Positions 24,324-33,548 of a stretch of 54,705 nt of DNA are shown one piece after another. The stretch covers positions 1 through 54,705 of the forward strand of contig NZ_JAUEPL010000048.1 of the NCBI RefSeq assembly GCF_030406405.1, given 5' to 3'. Under the pieces are notes generated by a model. The model did no database searches, was not told where the DNA came from, and saw nothing but the letters and a program-made list of their open reading frames with translations. A program made the translations under genes and the position numbers. This stretch comes from Streptomyces ficellus (GTDB taxonomy: Bacteria; Actinomycetota; Actinomycetes; Streptomycetales; Streptomycetaceae). Each line of letters starts with the position of its first letter. The stretch's first letter is position 1.

Positions 24324-26993
24324 ATGGAGTCGGCTGAAATCCGCCGCCGCTGGCTGAGCTTCTTCGAGGAGCGCGGGCACACCGTCGTCCCTTCGGCGTC
24401 GCTCATCGCGGACGACCCGACTCTGCTGCTGGTCAACGCGGGCATGGTGCCCTTCAAGCCGTACTTCCTCGGCGAGACCAAGCCGCCTGCCCCGCGCGCC
24501 ACCAGCGTGCAGAAGTGCGTGCGTACGCCCGACATCGAAGAGGTCGGCAAGACGACCCGCCACGGCACGTTCTTCCAGATGTGCGGCAACTTCTCCTTCG
24601 GGGACTACTTCAAGGAAGGTGCCATCTCCTACGCCTGGGAGCTGCTCACCACGCCCCAGGACAAGGGTGGCTACGGCCTGGACCCCGAGCGCCTGTGGAT
24701 CACGGTCTACCTCGACGACGACGAGGCCGAGCAGATCTGGCGCGACAAGATCGGCGTCCCCGCCGAGCGCATCCAGCGCCTGGGCAAGAAGGACAACTTC
24801 TGGTCCATGGGCGTCCCCGGCCCCTGCGGCCCCTGCTCGGAGATCAACTACGACCGCGGCCCGGAGTTCGGCGTCGAGGGCGGCCCGGCCGTCAACGACG
24901 AGCGGTACGTGGAGATTTGGAACCTGGTCTTCATGCAGTACGAGCGGGGCCCCGGCGACGGGAAGGAGGACTTCCCGATCCTCGGCGAACTGCCGTCGAA
25001 GAACATCGACACCGGTCTCGGCCTGGAACGACTCGCCATGATCCTTCAGGGCGTGCAGAACATGTACGAGATCGACACCTCGATGGCCGTCATCGACAAG
25101 GCCACCGAGCTCACCGGCGTGCGCTACGGCGCCGAGCACAGCTCCGACGTCGCCCTGCGGGTCGTCACCGACCACATCCGTACGTCGGTCATGCTCATCG
25201 GCGACGGCGTCACCCCCGGCAACGAGGGCCGAGGCTATGTGCTGCGCCGCATCATGCGCCGCGCCATCCGCAACATGCGCCTCCTCGGGGCCACCGGCCC
25301 GGTCGTCAAGGACCTGGTCGACGTCGTGATCAACACGATGGGCCAGCAGTACCCGGAGCTCGTCACCGACCGCAAGCGGATCGAGACCGTCGCCCTCGCC
25401 GAGGAGGCCGCCTTCCTCAAGGCCCTCAAGGGCGGCACCAACATCCTCGACACCGCCGTCAGCGAGACCAAGGCCGCCGGCTCCACCGTCCTGCCGGGCG
25501 AGAAGGCGTTCCTGCTCCACGACACCTGGGGCTTCCCGATCGACCTCACCCTGGAGATGGCCGCCGAGCAGGGCCTGACCGTGGACGAGGACGGCTTCCG
25601 CCGCCTGATGAAGGAGCAGCGGGAGCGCGCCAAGGCCGACGCCAAGGCCAAGAAGACCGGCCACGCCGACGTCTCCGCGTACCGCGAGATCGCCGACACC
25701 GCCGGTTCCACCGAGTTCACTGGATACGTCAGCACCGAGGGCGAGTCGACCGTCGTCGGCCTGCTCGTCAACGGTGTGCCCTCCCCGGCCGCCACCGAGG
25801 GCGATGAGGTCGAGGTCGTCCTCGACCGCACCCCCTTCTACGCCGAGGGCGGCGGCCAGCAGGCCGACACCGGGCGCATCAGGCTCGACTCCGGTGCCGT
25901 CATCCAGGTCCGTGACGTCCAGCAGCCGGTTCCGGGCGTCTCCGTGCACAAGGGCTCCGTGCAGGTCGGCGAGGTCACCGTGGGCGCCTCCGCCTACGCC
26001 GCCATCGACGTCAAGCGCCGCCGTGCCATCGCCCGCGCCCACAGCGCCACGCACCTCACGCACCAGGCGCTGCGCGACGCCCTCGGCCCGACGGCCGCCC
26101 AGGCCGGTTCGGAGAACGCCCCGGGCCGCTTCCGCTTCGACTTCGGCTCGCCGTCCGCCGTGCCCGGCACGGTCCTCACCGACGTCGAACAGAAGATCAA
26201 CGAGGTCCTCGCCCGGGAGCTCGACGTCCAGGCCGAGATCATGAGCATTGATGAGGCCAAGAAGCAGGGCGCCATCGCCGAGTTCGGCGAGAAGTACGGC
26301 GAGCGGGTCCGCGTCGTCACCATCGGCGACTTCTCCAAGGAGCTGTGCGGCGGTACGCATGTGCACAACACCGCGCAGCTGGGTCTGGTGAAGCTGCTCG
26401 GCGAGTCGTCGATCGGCAGTGGCGTGCGCCGTATCGAGGCCCTCGTCGGCGTCGACGCCTACAACTTCCTCGCCAGGGAGCACACGGTCGTCGCCCAGCT
26501 CCAGGAGCTGGTCAAGGGCCGCCCCGAGGAGCTGCCGGAGAAGATCTCCGCCATGCTCGGCAAGCTGAAGGACGCCGAGAAGGAGATCGAGAAGTTCCGC
26601 GCCGAGAAGGTCCTCGCCGCCGCCGCCGGGCTCGCCCAGGGCGCCAAGGACGTACGCGGTGTGGCGCTGGTGACCGGCCAGGTCCCGGACGGCACCTCCG
26701 CCGACGACCTGCGCAAGCTGGTCCTCGACGTGCGCGGCCGCATCCCGGGTGACCGCCCGGCCGTCGTCGCCCTGTTCTCCACGGCGAACGGGCGTCCGCT
26801 GACGGTCATCGCCACCAACGAGGCCGCCCGCGAGCGCGGCCTCAAGGCGGGCGAGCTGGTCCGTACGGCCGCCAAGACCCTCGGCGGCGGCGGTGGCGGC
26901 AAGCCGGACGTCGCCCAGGGCGGCGGCCAGAACCCCGCCGCCATCGGCGACGCCATCGACGCCGTCGAGCGGCTCGTCGCGGACACCGCCTGA
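24324..26993 (+). CDS. alaS: Alanyl-tRNA synthetase
   Basis: Class II synthetase, 889 residues, full length. The N-terminal catalytic domain starts MESAEIRRRWLSFFEERGHTVVPSASL and includes VNAGMVPFKPYFLG, RHGTFFQMCGNFSFGDYFK and GLGLERL. The editing domain carries the zinc-binding set His573 and His577 (HSATH) and Cys675 (CGGTHVHNT). The C-terminal oligomerisation/C-Ala domain ends in a glycine-rich stretch (GGGGGGKPDVAQGGG). The stop overlaps the ruvX start by one base. No T-box is seen in the 34 bp upstream. Confidence 0.98.
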   Translation: MESAEIRRRWLSFFEERGHTVVPSASLIADDPTLLLVNAGMVPFKPYFLGETKPPAPRATSVQKCVRTPDIEEVGKTTRHGTFFQMCGNFSFGDYFKEGAISYAWELLTTPQDKGGYGLDPERLWITVYLDDDEAEQIWRDKIGVPAERIQRLGKKDNFWSMGVPGPCGPCSEINYDRGPEFGVEGGPAVNDERYVEIWNLVFMQYERGPGDGKEDFPILGELPSKNIDTGLGLERLAMILQGVQNMYEIDTSMAVIDKATELTGVRYGAEHSSDVALRVVTDHIRTSVMLIGDGVTPGNEGRGYVLRRIMRRAIRNMRLLGATGPVVKDLVDVVINTMGQQYPELVTDRKRIETVALAEEAAFLKALKGGTNILDTAVSETKAAGSTVLPGEKAFLLHDTWGFPIDLTLEMAAEQGLTVDEDGFRRLMKEQRERAKADAKAKKTGHADVSAYREIADTAGSTEFTGYVSTEGESTVVGLLVNGVPSPAATEGDEVEVVLDRTPFYAEGGGQQADTGRIRLDSGAVIQVRDVQQPVPGVSVHKGSVQVGEVTVGASAYAAIDVKRRRAIARAHSATHLTHQALRDALGPTAAQAGSENAPGRFRFDFGSPSAVPGTVLTDVEQKINEVLARELDVQAEIMSIDEAKKQGAIAEFGEKYGERVRVVTIGDFSKELCGGTHVHNTAQLGLVKLLGESSIGSGVRRIEALVGVDAYNFLAREHTVVAQLQELVKGRPEELPEKISAMLGKLKDAEKEIEKFRAEKVLAAAAGLAQGAKDVRGVALVTGQVPDGTSADDLRKLVLDVRGRIPGDRPAVVALFSTANGRPLTVIATNEAARERGLKAGELVRTAAKTLGGGGGGKPDVAQGGGQNPAAIGDAIDAVERLVADTA

Positions 26994-27457
26994 TGAGACG
27001 CGGCCGCCGGCTCGCGATCGACGTCGGGGACGCCCGGATCGGGGTCGCCTCGTGCGACCCCGACGGGGTCCTCGCCACGCCGGTGGAGACCGTGCCGGGG
27101 CGTGATGTCCCGGCCGCCCACCGGCGGTTGCAGCAGATCGCGCAGGAGTACGAACCGATCGAGATCGTGGTCGGGCTGCCTCGCTCCCTCAGCGGGGGCG
27201 AGGGCCCGGCCGCGGCCAAGGTCCGCGCCTTCGTCCAGGAGCTCGCCCGTTCGGTCGCCCCCGTCCCCGTACGGCTCGTGGACGAGAGGATGACCACAGT
27301 GACGGCCACTCAGGGGCTGCGCGCCTCGGGTGTGAAGTCCAAAAAGGGCAGGTCTGTCATCGATCAGGCAGCCGCTGTGATCATCCTTCAGAACGCTCTT
27401 GAGTCCGAACGGGTATCGGGTAATCCGCCCGGAGAGAGCGTCGAAGTGGTCATCTGA
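26993..27457 (+). CDS. ruvX: RuvX/YqgF family putative Holliday junction resolvase
   Basis: RNase H-fold protein of 154 residues: RLAIDVGDARIGVASCDPDG at the N-terminus, IVVGLPRSLSGGEGPAA in the middle, VRLVDERMTT, and DQAAAVIILQNALE at the end. YqgF proteins have been linked to pre-16S rRNA 5'-end processing and, by fold, to Holliday junction cleavage; the mycobacterial homologue was named RuvX. It starts on the last base of the alaS stop codon (TGATG), so the two are translationally coupled. mltG follows about 100 bp later. Confidence 0.93.
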   Translation: MRRGRRLAIDVGDARIGVASCDPDGVLATPVETVPGRDVPAAHRRLQQIAQEYEPIEIVVGLPRSLSGGEGPAAAKVRAFVQELARSVAPVPVRLVDERMTTVTATQGLRASGVKSKKGRSVIDQAAAVIILQNALESERVSGNPPGESVEVVI

Positions 27458-27484
27458 TCGCGATACGGTAACGTTCCGCGCGAT

Positions 27485-27509
27485 GCGGCGGTGTTCGAAC
27501 AGCCGCCGC
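27485..27509 (+). terminator. Inverted repeat between ruvX and mltG
   Basis: GCGGCGGTGTTC (27485-27496) and GAACAGCCGCCGC (27497-27509) are complementary apart from one bulged base. It is either a terminator after ruvX or a structured element in the mltG leader. TACGGT (27464-27469) just before it could be a -10 element, which would favour the leader reading. Confidence 0.5.
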
Positions 27510-27558
27510 ACTACGTAGAGGCGGATCGTCCGGACGCCTCGCGGCTGTTTGGGGATCG

Positions 27559-29241
27559 ATGACTGAGTATGGCCGGAGCCCCGGCTCCCAACCGTGGCAC
27601 CCCGAGGACCCGGCATACGGGGACCAGGGGTGGGAAGGTCAGCAGGCCTACTACCAGCAGACGCAGCAGCAGCCACAGCAGTACGAGGCCCAGCAGGACC
27701 CGTACCAGCAGCAGCCGCAGCAGGGGTACGGCGACCAGCAGTACCACGCCCCGCATGATCACCAGGCCGCGCAGGAGTACCAGGCCCAGCAGGCGTACGC
27801 CCAGCACTACGCCCGGCAGCCGTACGACACCGGCGGCTGGGACACCGGCCAGCAGACGGCGATGCCCTACGGCGCGCCCGCCCCGGCCGACCCGTACGGC
27901 CCGCACGCCCCCGACCTGTACGGCACCCCCGAGGCGTACCCGCCGCCGCAGCCCCCGGGCCAGCGGCGGCCCGAGCCCGAGCCCGAGCCGGAGCCGGTGC
28001 GCCACGAACCGGAGCCGGAGCAGGAGAACCACCCGTTCTTCTCGGACGGCGCCACGGACGGGGACGGCGACGGGGACGACGGCTACGACGATGAGCCGGC
28101 CACATCGAGGCGCGGCGGCGGCCAGGGCCGCCGGGGCGGCAAGCAGCAGAAGAAGCGCAAGAGCCGCAACGGCCTCGCCTGCCTGGTCGTCGCCCTGGTC
28201 CTCGCGGGCGGCGCGGGCGGCGTCGCCTACTTCGGCTACCAGTTCTGGCAGGGCCAGTTCGGCGAGGCCCCCGACTACGAGGGCGCGGGCACCGGCGAGA
28301 CGACAGAGGTACGGATCCCCAGGGGAGCCGGTGGCGGCGAGATCGGCTCCATCCTCACCCAGGCCGGTGTGGTCAAGAGCCAGGGAGCGTTCCTCTCGGC
28401 GCTCCAGGAGAACCCGAACGGCAAATCCATTCAGGACGGCGTCTACCTCCTCAGCAAGGGAATGTCGGCCGCCAATGCCGTCAAAGCCATGCTGAACCCG
28501 GCCAGCCGCAACAACCTCACCATTCCCGAGGGCAAGCGGAACGCCTACGTCTACGCGCAGATCGACAAGAAGCTGAAGCTGAAGCCCGGCGCCACCGAGG
28601 CGGTCGCCAAGGCCAACGCCAAGAATCTCGGTCTGCCGGCCTGGGCGACCGGCCACCCCGATGTCAAGGACCCGCTCGAAGGCTTCCTCTTCCCGGCCAC
28701 GTATCCGCTGTCCAAGAAAGCGAAGCCGGAAGACATCCTCAAGGACATGGTCGCCCGCGCGAACACGGAGTACCGCAAGCTCGACCTGGAGGGCAAGGCC
28801 AAGTCCCTCGACCTGGAGGGGCCTTGGGAGCTCCTCACCGTGGCCAGCCTGGTGAACGCGGAAGGCAAGACCCATGACGACTTCCGCAAGATGGGCGAGG
28901 TCGTCTACAACCGCCTCAAGCCCACCAACACGGAGACGAACCAGCTGCTCCAGTTCGACTCGGCCTTCAACTACCTCATGGGCCAGAGCGAAATCGAGAT
29001 CAGTGAATCCGAGATCAACAGCAACCGGGACCCGTACAACACGTACACCCGGAAGGGCCTGACCCCCGGACCCATCGGCAATCCCGGACTGGAAGCCCTG
29101 AAAGCCGCCCTGAATCCGACGACGGACGGCTGGATGTACTTCGTCGCCACGGACGGCATGGACAAGACGGAATTCGCCAAGACGCACGAGGAATTCCTGA
29201 AGCTGAAGGACAAGTTCAATGACAACCAGGGCAGCGACTGA
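27559..29241 (+). CDS. mltG: Endolytic transglycosylase MltG
   Basis: MltG (YceG) cuts nascent glycan strands at the membrane and is thought to set glycan length. The 560-residue protein has a ~200-residue cytosolic N-terminus extremely rich in Gln, Tyr and Pro (many QQ, QYY and PYG-like units), then Arg/Glu-Pro repeats and an acidic patch. One membrane helix follows (GLACLVVALVLAGGAGGVAYFGY, about 205-228), then a LysM-like segment and the YceG domain. The catalytic glutamate should be Glu435 in SLVNAEGKTHDD, upstream of GEVVYNRLK and LLQFDSAFNYLMG. ATG start, weak ribosome-binding sequence (GGGGAT). Its last 23 bases overlap aroE. Confidence 0.93.
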   Translation: MTEYGRSPGSQPWHPEDPAYGDQGWEGQQAYYQQTQQQPQQYEAQQDPYQQQPQQGYGDQQYHAPHDHQAAQEYQAQQAYAQHYARQPYDTGGWDTGQQTAMPYGAPAPADPYGPHAPDLYGTPEAYPPPQPPGQRRPEPEPEPEPVRHEPEPEQENHPFFSDGATDGDGDGDDGYDDEPATSRRGGGQGRRGGKQQKKRKSRNGLACLVVALVLAGGAGGVAYFGYQFWQGQFGEAPDYEGAGTGETTEVRIPRGAGGGEIGSILTQAGVVKSQGAFLSALQENPNGKSIQDGVYLLSKGMSAANAVKAMLNPASRNNLTIPEGKRNAYVYAQIDKKLKLKPGATEAVAKANAKNLGLPAWATGHPDVKDPLEGFLFPATYPLSKKAKPEDILKDMVARANTEYRKLDLEGKAKSLDLEGPWELLTVASLVNAEGKTHDDFRKMGEVVYNRLKPTNTETNQLLQFDSAFNYLMGQSEIEISESEINSNRDPYNTYTRKGLTPGPIGNPGLEALKAALNPTTDGWMYFVATDGMDKTEFAKTHEEFLKLKDKFNDNQGSD

Positions 29242-30061
29242 CGTCCGGAGGGCTGCCGTCCTCGGGTCGCCCATCGCCCACTCCCTCTCCCCGGTGCTGC
29301 ACCGGGCCGCCTACGCGGAGCTCGGCCTCGCGCACTGGACGTACGACCGGTACGAGGTGGACGAGGCCGCGCTGCCCGGGTTCTTCAAGCGGCTGGACGA
29401 GTCGTGGGCCGGGCTGTCGCTGACCATGCCCCTCAAGCGGGCCGTCATCCCGCTGCTCGACGAGATCACCGGGACGGCCTCCTGCGTCGAGGCCGTCAAC
29501 ACGGTCGTCCTCACCGGCGACGGCCGCCGCGTCGGCGACAACACCGACATCCCCGGCATGATCGCGGCCCTGCGGGAGCGGGGCGTGGAGAAGGTCGAGT
29601 GCGCCGCCGTCCTCGGCGCGGGCGCCACCGCCTCCTCCGCGCTCGCCGCGCTGTCCCGGATCTGTACGGGGCCGGTGACCGCGTACGTACGCAGCGAGGC
29701 CCGCGCCGACGAGATGCGCGGCTGGGGCGAACGGCTCGGCGTGCCGGTCCGCACGGCCCCCTGGGCGGATGCGCCCGAGGCGCTGCGGGCACCCCTGGTG
29801 ATCGCCACGACGCCCGCCGGCACGACCGACGCGCTCGCCGCCGCCGTCCCCGACCGGCCCGGCACCCTCTTCGACGTGCTCTACGACCCCTGGCCCACCG
29901 ACCTCGCCGCCGCCTGGTCGGCGCGCGGCGGCGCCGTGGTGGGCGGCCTCGACCTGCTCGTCCACCAGGCAGTGCTCCAGGTCGAGCAGATGACCGGCCG
30001 CACTCCCGCGCCGCTGGCCGCCATGCGGGCGGCGGGGGAGAGGGCACTCGCCGGCCGCTGA
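29219..30061 (+). CDS. aroE: Shikimate dehydrogenase
   Basis: Reduces 3-dehydroshikimate to shikimate with NADPH. The 280-residue product has the substrate motif GSPIAHSLSPVLHRAAY, the lysine segment TMPLKRAV, DNTDIPG, the nucleotide-binding GAGATASSALAAL and the closing GGLDLLVHQAVLQVEQMTG. The ATG lies inside the end of mltG (23-base overlap) and is preceded by GAAGGA at 8 bases, also within mltG, so translation is probably coupled. Length is normal. Confidence 0.96.
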   Translation: MTTRAATDVRRAAVLGSPIAHSLSPVLHRAAYAELGLAHWTYDRYEVDEAALPGFFKRLDESWAGLSLTMPLKRAVIPLLDEITGTASCVEAVNTVVLTGDGRRVGDNTDIPGMIAALRERGVEKVECAAVLGAGATASSALAALSRICTGPVTAYVRSEARADEMRGWGERLGVPVRTAPWADAPEALRAPLVIATTPAGTTDALAAAVPDRPGTLFDVLYDPWPTDLAAAWSARGGAVVGGLDLLVHQAVLQVEQMTGRTPAPLAAMRAAGERALAGR

Positions 30062-30198
30062 GGCCCCCGCGATGCCGTCCGCGTACTGGACCGGCGCTCG
30101 GATACGGGCCCGGACGTGGGAGGATCGGTGGTGAGGCGGGCCAGGGCCGCGCACCCGGTCGCGCCGTCGCAGTCGAGGCGCGAGCATGAGGAGCACCG

Positions 30199-31383
30199 TT
30201 GAGCAGGTTGCGCTGGCTGACCGCGGGGGAGTCGCACGGCCCCGCACTGGTGGCGACGCTGGAGGGCCTTCCCGCCGGCGTACCGATCACCACGGAGATG
30301 GTGGCGGACCACCTCGCCCGGCGGCGCCTCGGCTATGGGCGCGGCGCGCGGATGAAGTTCGAGCGCGACGAGGTCACCTTCCTCGGCGGCGTCCGCCACG
30401 GGCTGACCATGGGCTCGCCGGTGGCCGTGATGGTCGGCAACACCGAGTGGCCCAAGTGGGAGAAGGTCATGGCGGCCGACCCGGTCGACCCGGCCGAGCT
30501 CGCCGAACTGGCCCGTAACGCCCCCCTGACCCGGCCCCGGCCCGGCCACGCGGACCTCGCGGGCATGCAGAAGTACGGGTTCGACGAGGCCCGCCCGGTC
30601 CTGGAGCGCGCCAGCGCCCGGGAGACCGCGGCCCGCGTCGCGCTGGGCGCCGTCGCCCGCTCGTACCTCAAGGAGACGGCCGGCATCGAGATCGTCAGCC
30701 ACGTCGTGGAGCTGGCCGCCGCGAAGGCCCCGTACGGGGTGTACCCGACCCCGGCCGACGTCGAGAAGCTGGACGCCGACCCGGTGCGCTGCCTGGACGC
30801 GGACGCGTCGAAGGCGATGGTCGCCGAGATCGACCAGGCCCACAAGGACGGCGACACCCTCGGCGGCGTGGTCGAGGTCCTGGCGTACGGCGTGCCCGTC
30901 GGCCTCGGCTCGCACGTCCACTGGGACCGGCGCCTGGACGCCCGGCTGGCCGCCGCGCTGATGGGCATCCAGGCCATCAAGGGCGTCGAGGTCGGCGACG
31001 GCTTCGACCTGGCGCGCGTGCCCGGCTCCCAGGCGCACGACGAGATCGTCGCCACCGACGAGGGCATCAAGCGCACCTCCGGCCGCTCCGGCGGCACCGA
31101 GGGCGGTCTGACGACCGGCGAGCTGCTGCGCGTACGGGCCGCGATGAAGCCGATCGCGACCGTGCCGCGGGCACTGAAGACCGTCGACGTCGTCACCGGC
31201 GAGGCCGCCGCCGCCCACCACCAGCGCTCCGACGTGTGCGCCGTCCCGGCCGCCGGGATCGTCGCCGAGGCGATGGTGGCCCTGGTCCTCGCGGACGCGG
31301 TCGCGGAGAAGTTCGGCGGCGACAGCGTCACCGAGACCCGCCGCAACGTCCGCGCCTACCTCGACAACCTCCAGATCCGGTGA
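30199..31383 (+). CDS. aroC: Chorismate synthase
   Basis: Catalyses the last shikimate-pathway step, from EPSP to chorismate with reduced FMN. The 394-residue product carries the family signatures GESHGPALVATLEGLPAG, GYGRGARMKFERDEV, RPGHADLAGMQKYG, ERASARETAARVALGA and the C-terminal RSDVCAVPAAGIVAEAM. The TTG at 30199 is chosen because GAGGAG precedes it at the right distance and it gives the family N-terminus (MSRLRWLTAGESHGP). The 137-bp gap after aroE may hold a promoter, but I see no clear one. Overlaps aroK by four bases. Confidence 0.97.
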   Translation: MSRLRWLTAGESHGPALVATLEGLPAGVPITTEMVADHLARRRLGYGRGARMKFERDEVTFLGGVRHGLTMGSPVAVMVGNTEWPKWEKVMAADPVDPAELAELARNAPLTRPRPGHADLAGMQKYGFDEARPVLERASARETAARVALGAVARSYLKETAGIEIVSHVVELAAAKAPYGVYPTPADVEKLDADPVRCLDADASKAMVAEIDQAHKDGDTLGGVVEVLAYGVPVGLGSHVHWDRRLDARLAAALMGIQAIKGVEVGDGFDLARVPGSQAHDEIVATDEGIKRTSGRSGGTEGGLTTGELLRVRAAMKPIATVPRALKTVDVVTGEAAAAHHQRSDVCAVPAAGIVAEAMVALVLADAVAEKFGGDSVTETRRNVRAYLDNLQIR

Positions 31384-31898
31384 GCACCGGCCCGCTGATC
31401 GTCCTGGTCGGACCGATGGGCTCCGGCAAGTCCACCGTGGGCGCGCTGCTCGCCGAGCGGCTCGGCGTGGCCTACCGGGACACCGACGCCGACATCGTCG
31501 CCGCCGAGGGCCGCGAGATCTCCGACATCTTCATCGAAGACGGCGAAGAGCACTTCCGTGCCCTGGAGCGCGAGGCCGTCAGGGCCGCCGTCGCCGAGCA
31601 CACGGGCGTCCTCGCCCTCGGCGGCGGCGCCGTCCTGGACGCCGGCACCCGCGAGCTGCTCGCCTCGCTGCCGGTCGTCTACCTGGCGATGGACGTCGAG
31701 GAAGCGGTGCGGCGCGTCGGCCTGAACACCGCCCGCCCGCTGCTCGCGGTCAACCCGCGCCGCCAGTGGCGGGAGCTGATGGACGCCCGCCGCCCCCTGT
31801 ACACCCAAGTCGCCCGGGCCGTCGTCGCCACCGACGACCGGACCCCCGAAGAGGTCGCCCAGGCGGTCCTCGACGCACTGGAGCTGAAGGACGCATGA
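31380..31898 (+). CDS. aroK: Shikimate kinase
   Basis: Phosphorylates shikimate with ATP. The 172-residue product has the P-loop GPMGSGKST (11-19), the shikimate-binding DTDADI and the LALGGGAVLD segment. The lid arginine lies in NTARPLL, and an R-x-x-x-Y motif (RRPLYTQVA) closes the set. The GTG overlaps the aroC stop (GTGA). Upstream in-frame starts belong to the shadow of aroC. Stop overlaps the aroB ATG. Confidence 0.97.
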   Translation: MSTGPLIVLVGPMGSGKSTVGALLAERLGVAYRDTDADIVAAEGREISDIFIEDGEEHFRALEREAVRAAVAEHTGVLALGGGAVLDAGTRELLASLPVVYLAMDVEEAVRRVGLNTARPLLAVNPRRQWRELMDARRPLYTQVARAVVATDDRTPEEVAQAVLDALELKDA

Positions 31899-32989
31899 CT
31901 GACCAGGCAGTGACCCGTATCCAGGTCGGCGGCACGGCCGGCACCGACCCGTACGAGGTGCTGGTCGGCCGGCAGCTGCTCGCCGAGCTGCCCGGCCTCA
32001 TCGGCGACCGGGCCAAGCGTGTCGCCGTCATCCACCCCGAGGCGCTCGCCGACACCGGCGAGGCGCTGCGCGCCGACCTCGCCGAGCAGGGGTACGAGGC
32101 GGTCGCCATCCAGGTGCCGAACGCCGAGGAGGCCAAGACCGCCGAGGTCGCCGCGTACTGCTGGAAGGCGCTCGGCCAGACCGGCTTCACCCGCACCGAC
32201 GTCCTCGTCGGCGTGGGCGGCGGCGCCACCACCGACCTCGCCGGGTTCGTCGCGGCGACCTGGCTGCGCGGTGTGCGCTGGATCGCGGTCCCCACCACCG
32301 TCCTGGCGATGGTCGACGCGGCCGTGGGCGGCAAGACCGGCATCAACACCGCCGAGGGCAAGAACCTCGTCGGCGCCTTCCACCCGCCCGCCGGCGTCCT
32401 GTGCGACCTCGCCGCGCTCGATTCGCTGCCGGTCAACGACTACGTCAGCGGCCTGGCCGAGATCATCAAGGCGGGCTTCATCGCCGACCCGGTGATCCTC
32501 GACCTGATCGAAGCCGACCCGGCCGCCGCACGCACCCCCACCGGCCCGCACACCGCCGAGCTGATCGAACGCTCCATCCGCGTCAAGGCCGACGTCGTCT
32601 CGTCCGACCTGAAGGAATCCGGCCTGCGCGAGATCCTCAACTACGGCCACACGCTCGCCCACGCCATCGAGAAGAACGAGCGCTACAAGTGGCGTCACGG
32701 CGCGGCCGTCTCCGTCGGCATGGTCTTCGCCGCCGAACTGGGCCGTCTGGCCGGGCGGTTGGACGACGCCACCGCCGACCGGCACCGCACCGTCCTGGAG
32801 TCCGTGGGTCTGCCGCTGACCTACCGGGGCGACCAGTGGCCCAAGCTCCTTCAGACCATGAAGGTCGACAAGAAGTCCCGCGGCGACCTGCTGCGCTTCA
32901 TCGTCCTCGACGGCCTGGCCAAGCCGACCGTCCTGGAGGGCCCCGACCCGGCGGTGCTGGTCGCGGCGTACGGGGAGGTCTCGGCGTGA
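31895..32989 (+). CDS. aroB: 3-dehydroquinate synthase
   Basis: Second shikimate-pathway enzyme, converting DAHP to 3-dehydroquinate with NAD and zinc. The 364-residue product has GVGGGATTDLAGFVAATWLRG, PTTVLAMVDAAVGGKTGIN, NLVGAFHPP, the metal region GLAEIIKAG and LREILNYGHTLAHAIEK with the two histidine ligands (NYGHT and KWRHGAAVS). Starts in the aroK stop (ATGA) and ends in the aroQ start (GTGA): aroC, aroK, aroB and aroQ form an unbroken chain of four-base overlaps. Confidence 0.98.
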   Translation: MTDQAVTRIQVGGTAGTDPYEVLVGRQLLAELPGLIGDRAKRVAVIHPEALADTGEALRADLAEQGYEAVAIQVPNAEEAKTAEVAAYCWKALGQTGFTRTDVLVGVGGGATTDLAGFVAATWLRGVRWIAVPTTVLAMVDAAVGGKTGINTAEGKNLVGAFHPPAGVLCDLAALDSLPVNDYVSGLAEIIKAGFIADPVILDLIEADPAAARTPTGPHTAELIERSIRVKADVVSSDLKESGLREILNYGHTLAHAIEKNERYKWRHGAAVSVGMVFAAELGRLAGRLDDATADRHRTVLESVGLPLTYRGDQWPKLLQTMKVDKKSRGDLLRFIVLDGLAKPTVLEGPDPAVLVAAYGEVSA

Positions 32990-33426
32990 CCCGGCGCGTG
33001 CTCGTCCTCAACGGCCCGAACCTCGGCCGGCTGGGCTCGCGCGAGCCGGACGTCTACGGGGCCACCTCCTACGCCGGACTGGTGGACGCCTGCCAGAGCC
33101 TCGGCAAGGAGCTCGGCTTCGACGTCGACGTACGCGAGACCAACGACGAGGGCGAGATGATCCGCTGGCTCCATGAAGCCGCGGACGGCTCCATCCCCGT
33201 CGTCATCAACCCCGGCGCCTTCACGCACTACTCGTACGGGATGAGGGACGCGGCCGCCCAGCGCACCGCCCCGCTCATCGAGGTGCACATCTCCAACCCG
33301 TACGCCCGCGAGGAGTTCCGCCACACCTCGGTCATCGCCGCCGTCGCCAGCGGCACCATCGCGGGGTTCGGCATCGGCTCGTACCTGCTGGCCCTGCGCG
33401 CCCTCGCCGGCGAACCGACCGGCTGA
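32986..33426 (+). CDS. aroQ: Type II 3-dehydroquinate dehydratase
   Basis: Removes water from 3-dehydroquinate by the type II (dodecameric) mechanism. The 146-residue product has the N-terminal VLNGPNLGRLGSREPDVYG, whose Tyr24 is the catalytic base. NPGAFTHYSYGMRDA is followed by EVHISNPYAREEFRHTS with catalytic His101, and then GFGIGSYLLAL. GTG start in the aroB stop. With aroE, aroC, aroK and aroB it gives five of the seven shikimate steps in one cluster; the DAHP synthase and EPSP synthase genes are elsewhere. Confidence 0.96.
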   Translation: MTRRVLVLNGPNLGRLGSREPDVYGATSYAGLVDACQSLGKELGFDVDVRETNDEGEMIRWLHEAADGSIPVVINPGAFTHYSYGMRDAAAQRTAPLIEVHISNPYAREEFRHTSVIAAVASGTIAGFGIGSYLLALRALAGEPTG

Positions 33427-33438
33427 CCGGACACCTCG

Positions 33439-33478
33439 ACCCTCCCCGGCCGTTCCCCCACCGAGGGCCCGGGAGGGT
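33439..33478 (+). terminator. Intrinsic terminator after aroQ
   Basis: Thirteen-base arms (33439-33451 and 33466-33478) pair with a single C/C mismatch, 12 bp after the aroQ stop. It marks the end of the aro run. Confidence 0.7.
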
Positions 33479-33548
33479 ACGGTTCGGTAACGGGCGGCCC
33501 GAACGGGCGCCCGGTCAGCGTCAGTCGTACGAGACGGAGTGGCACCGG

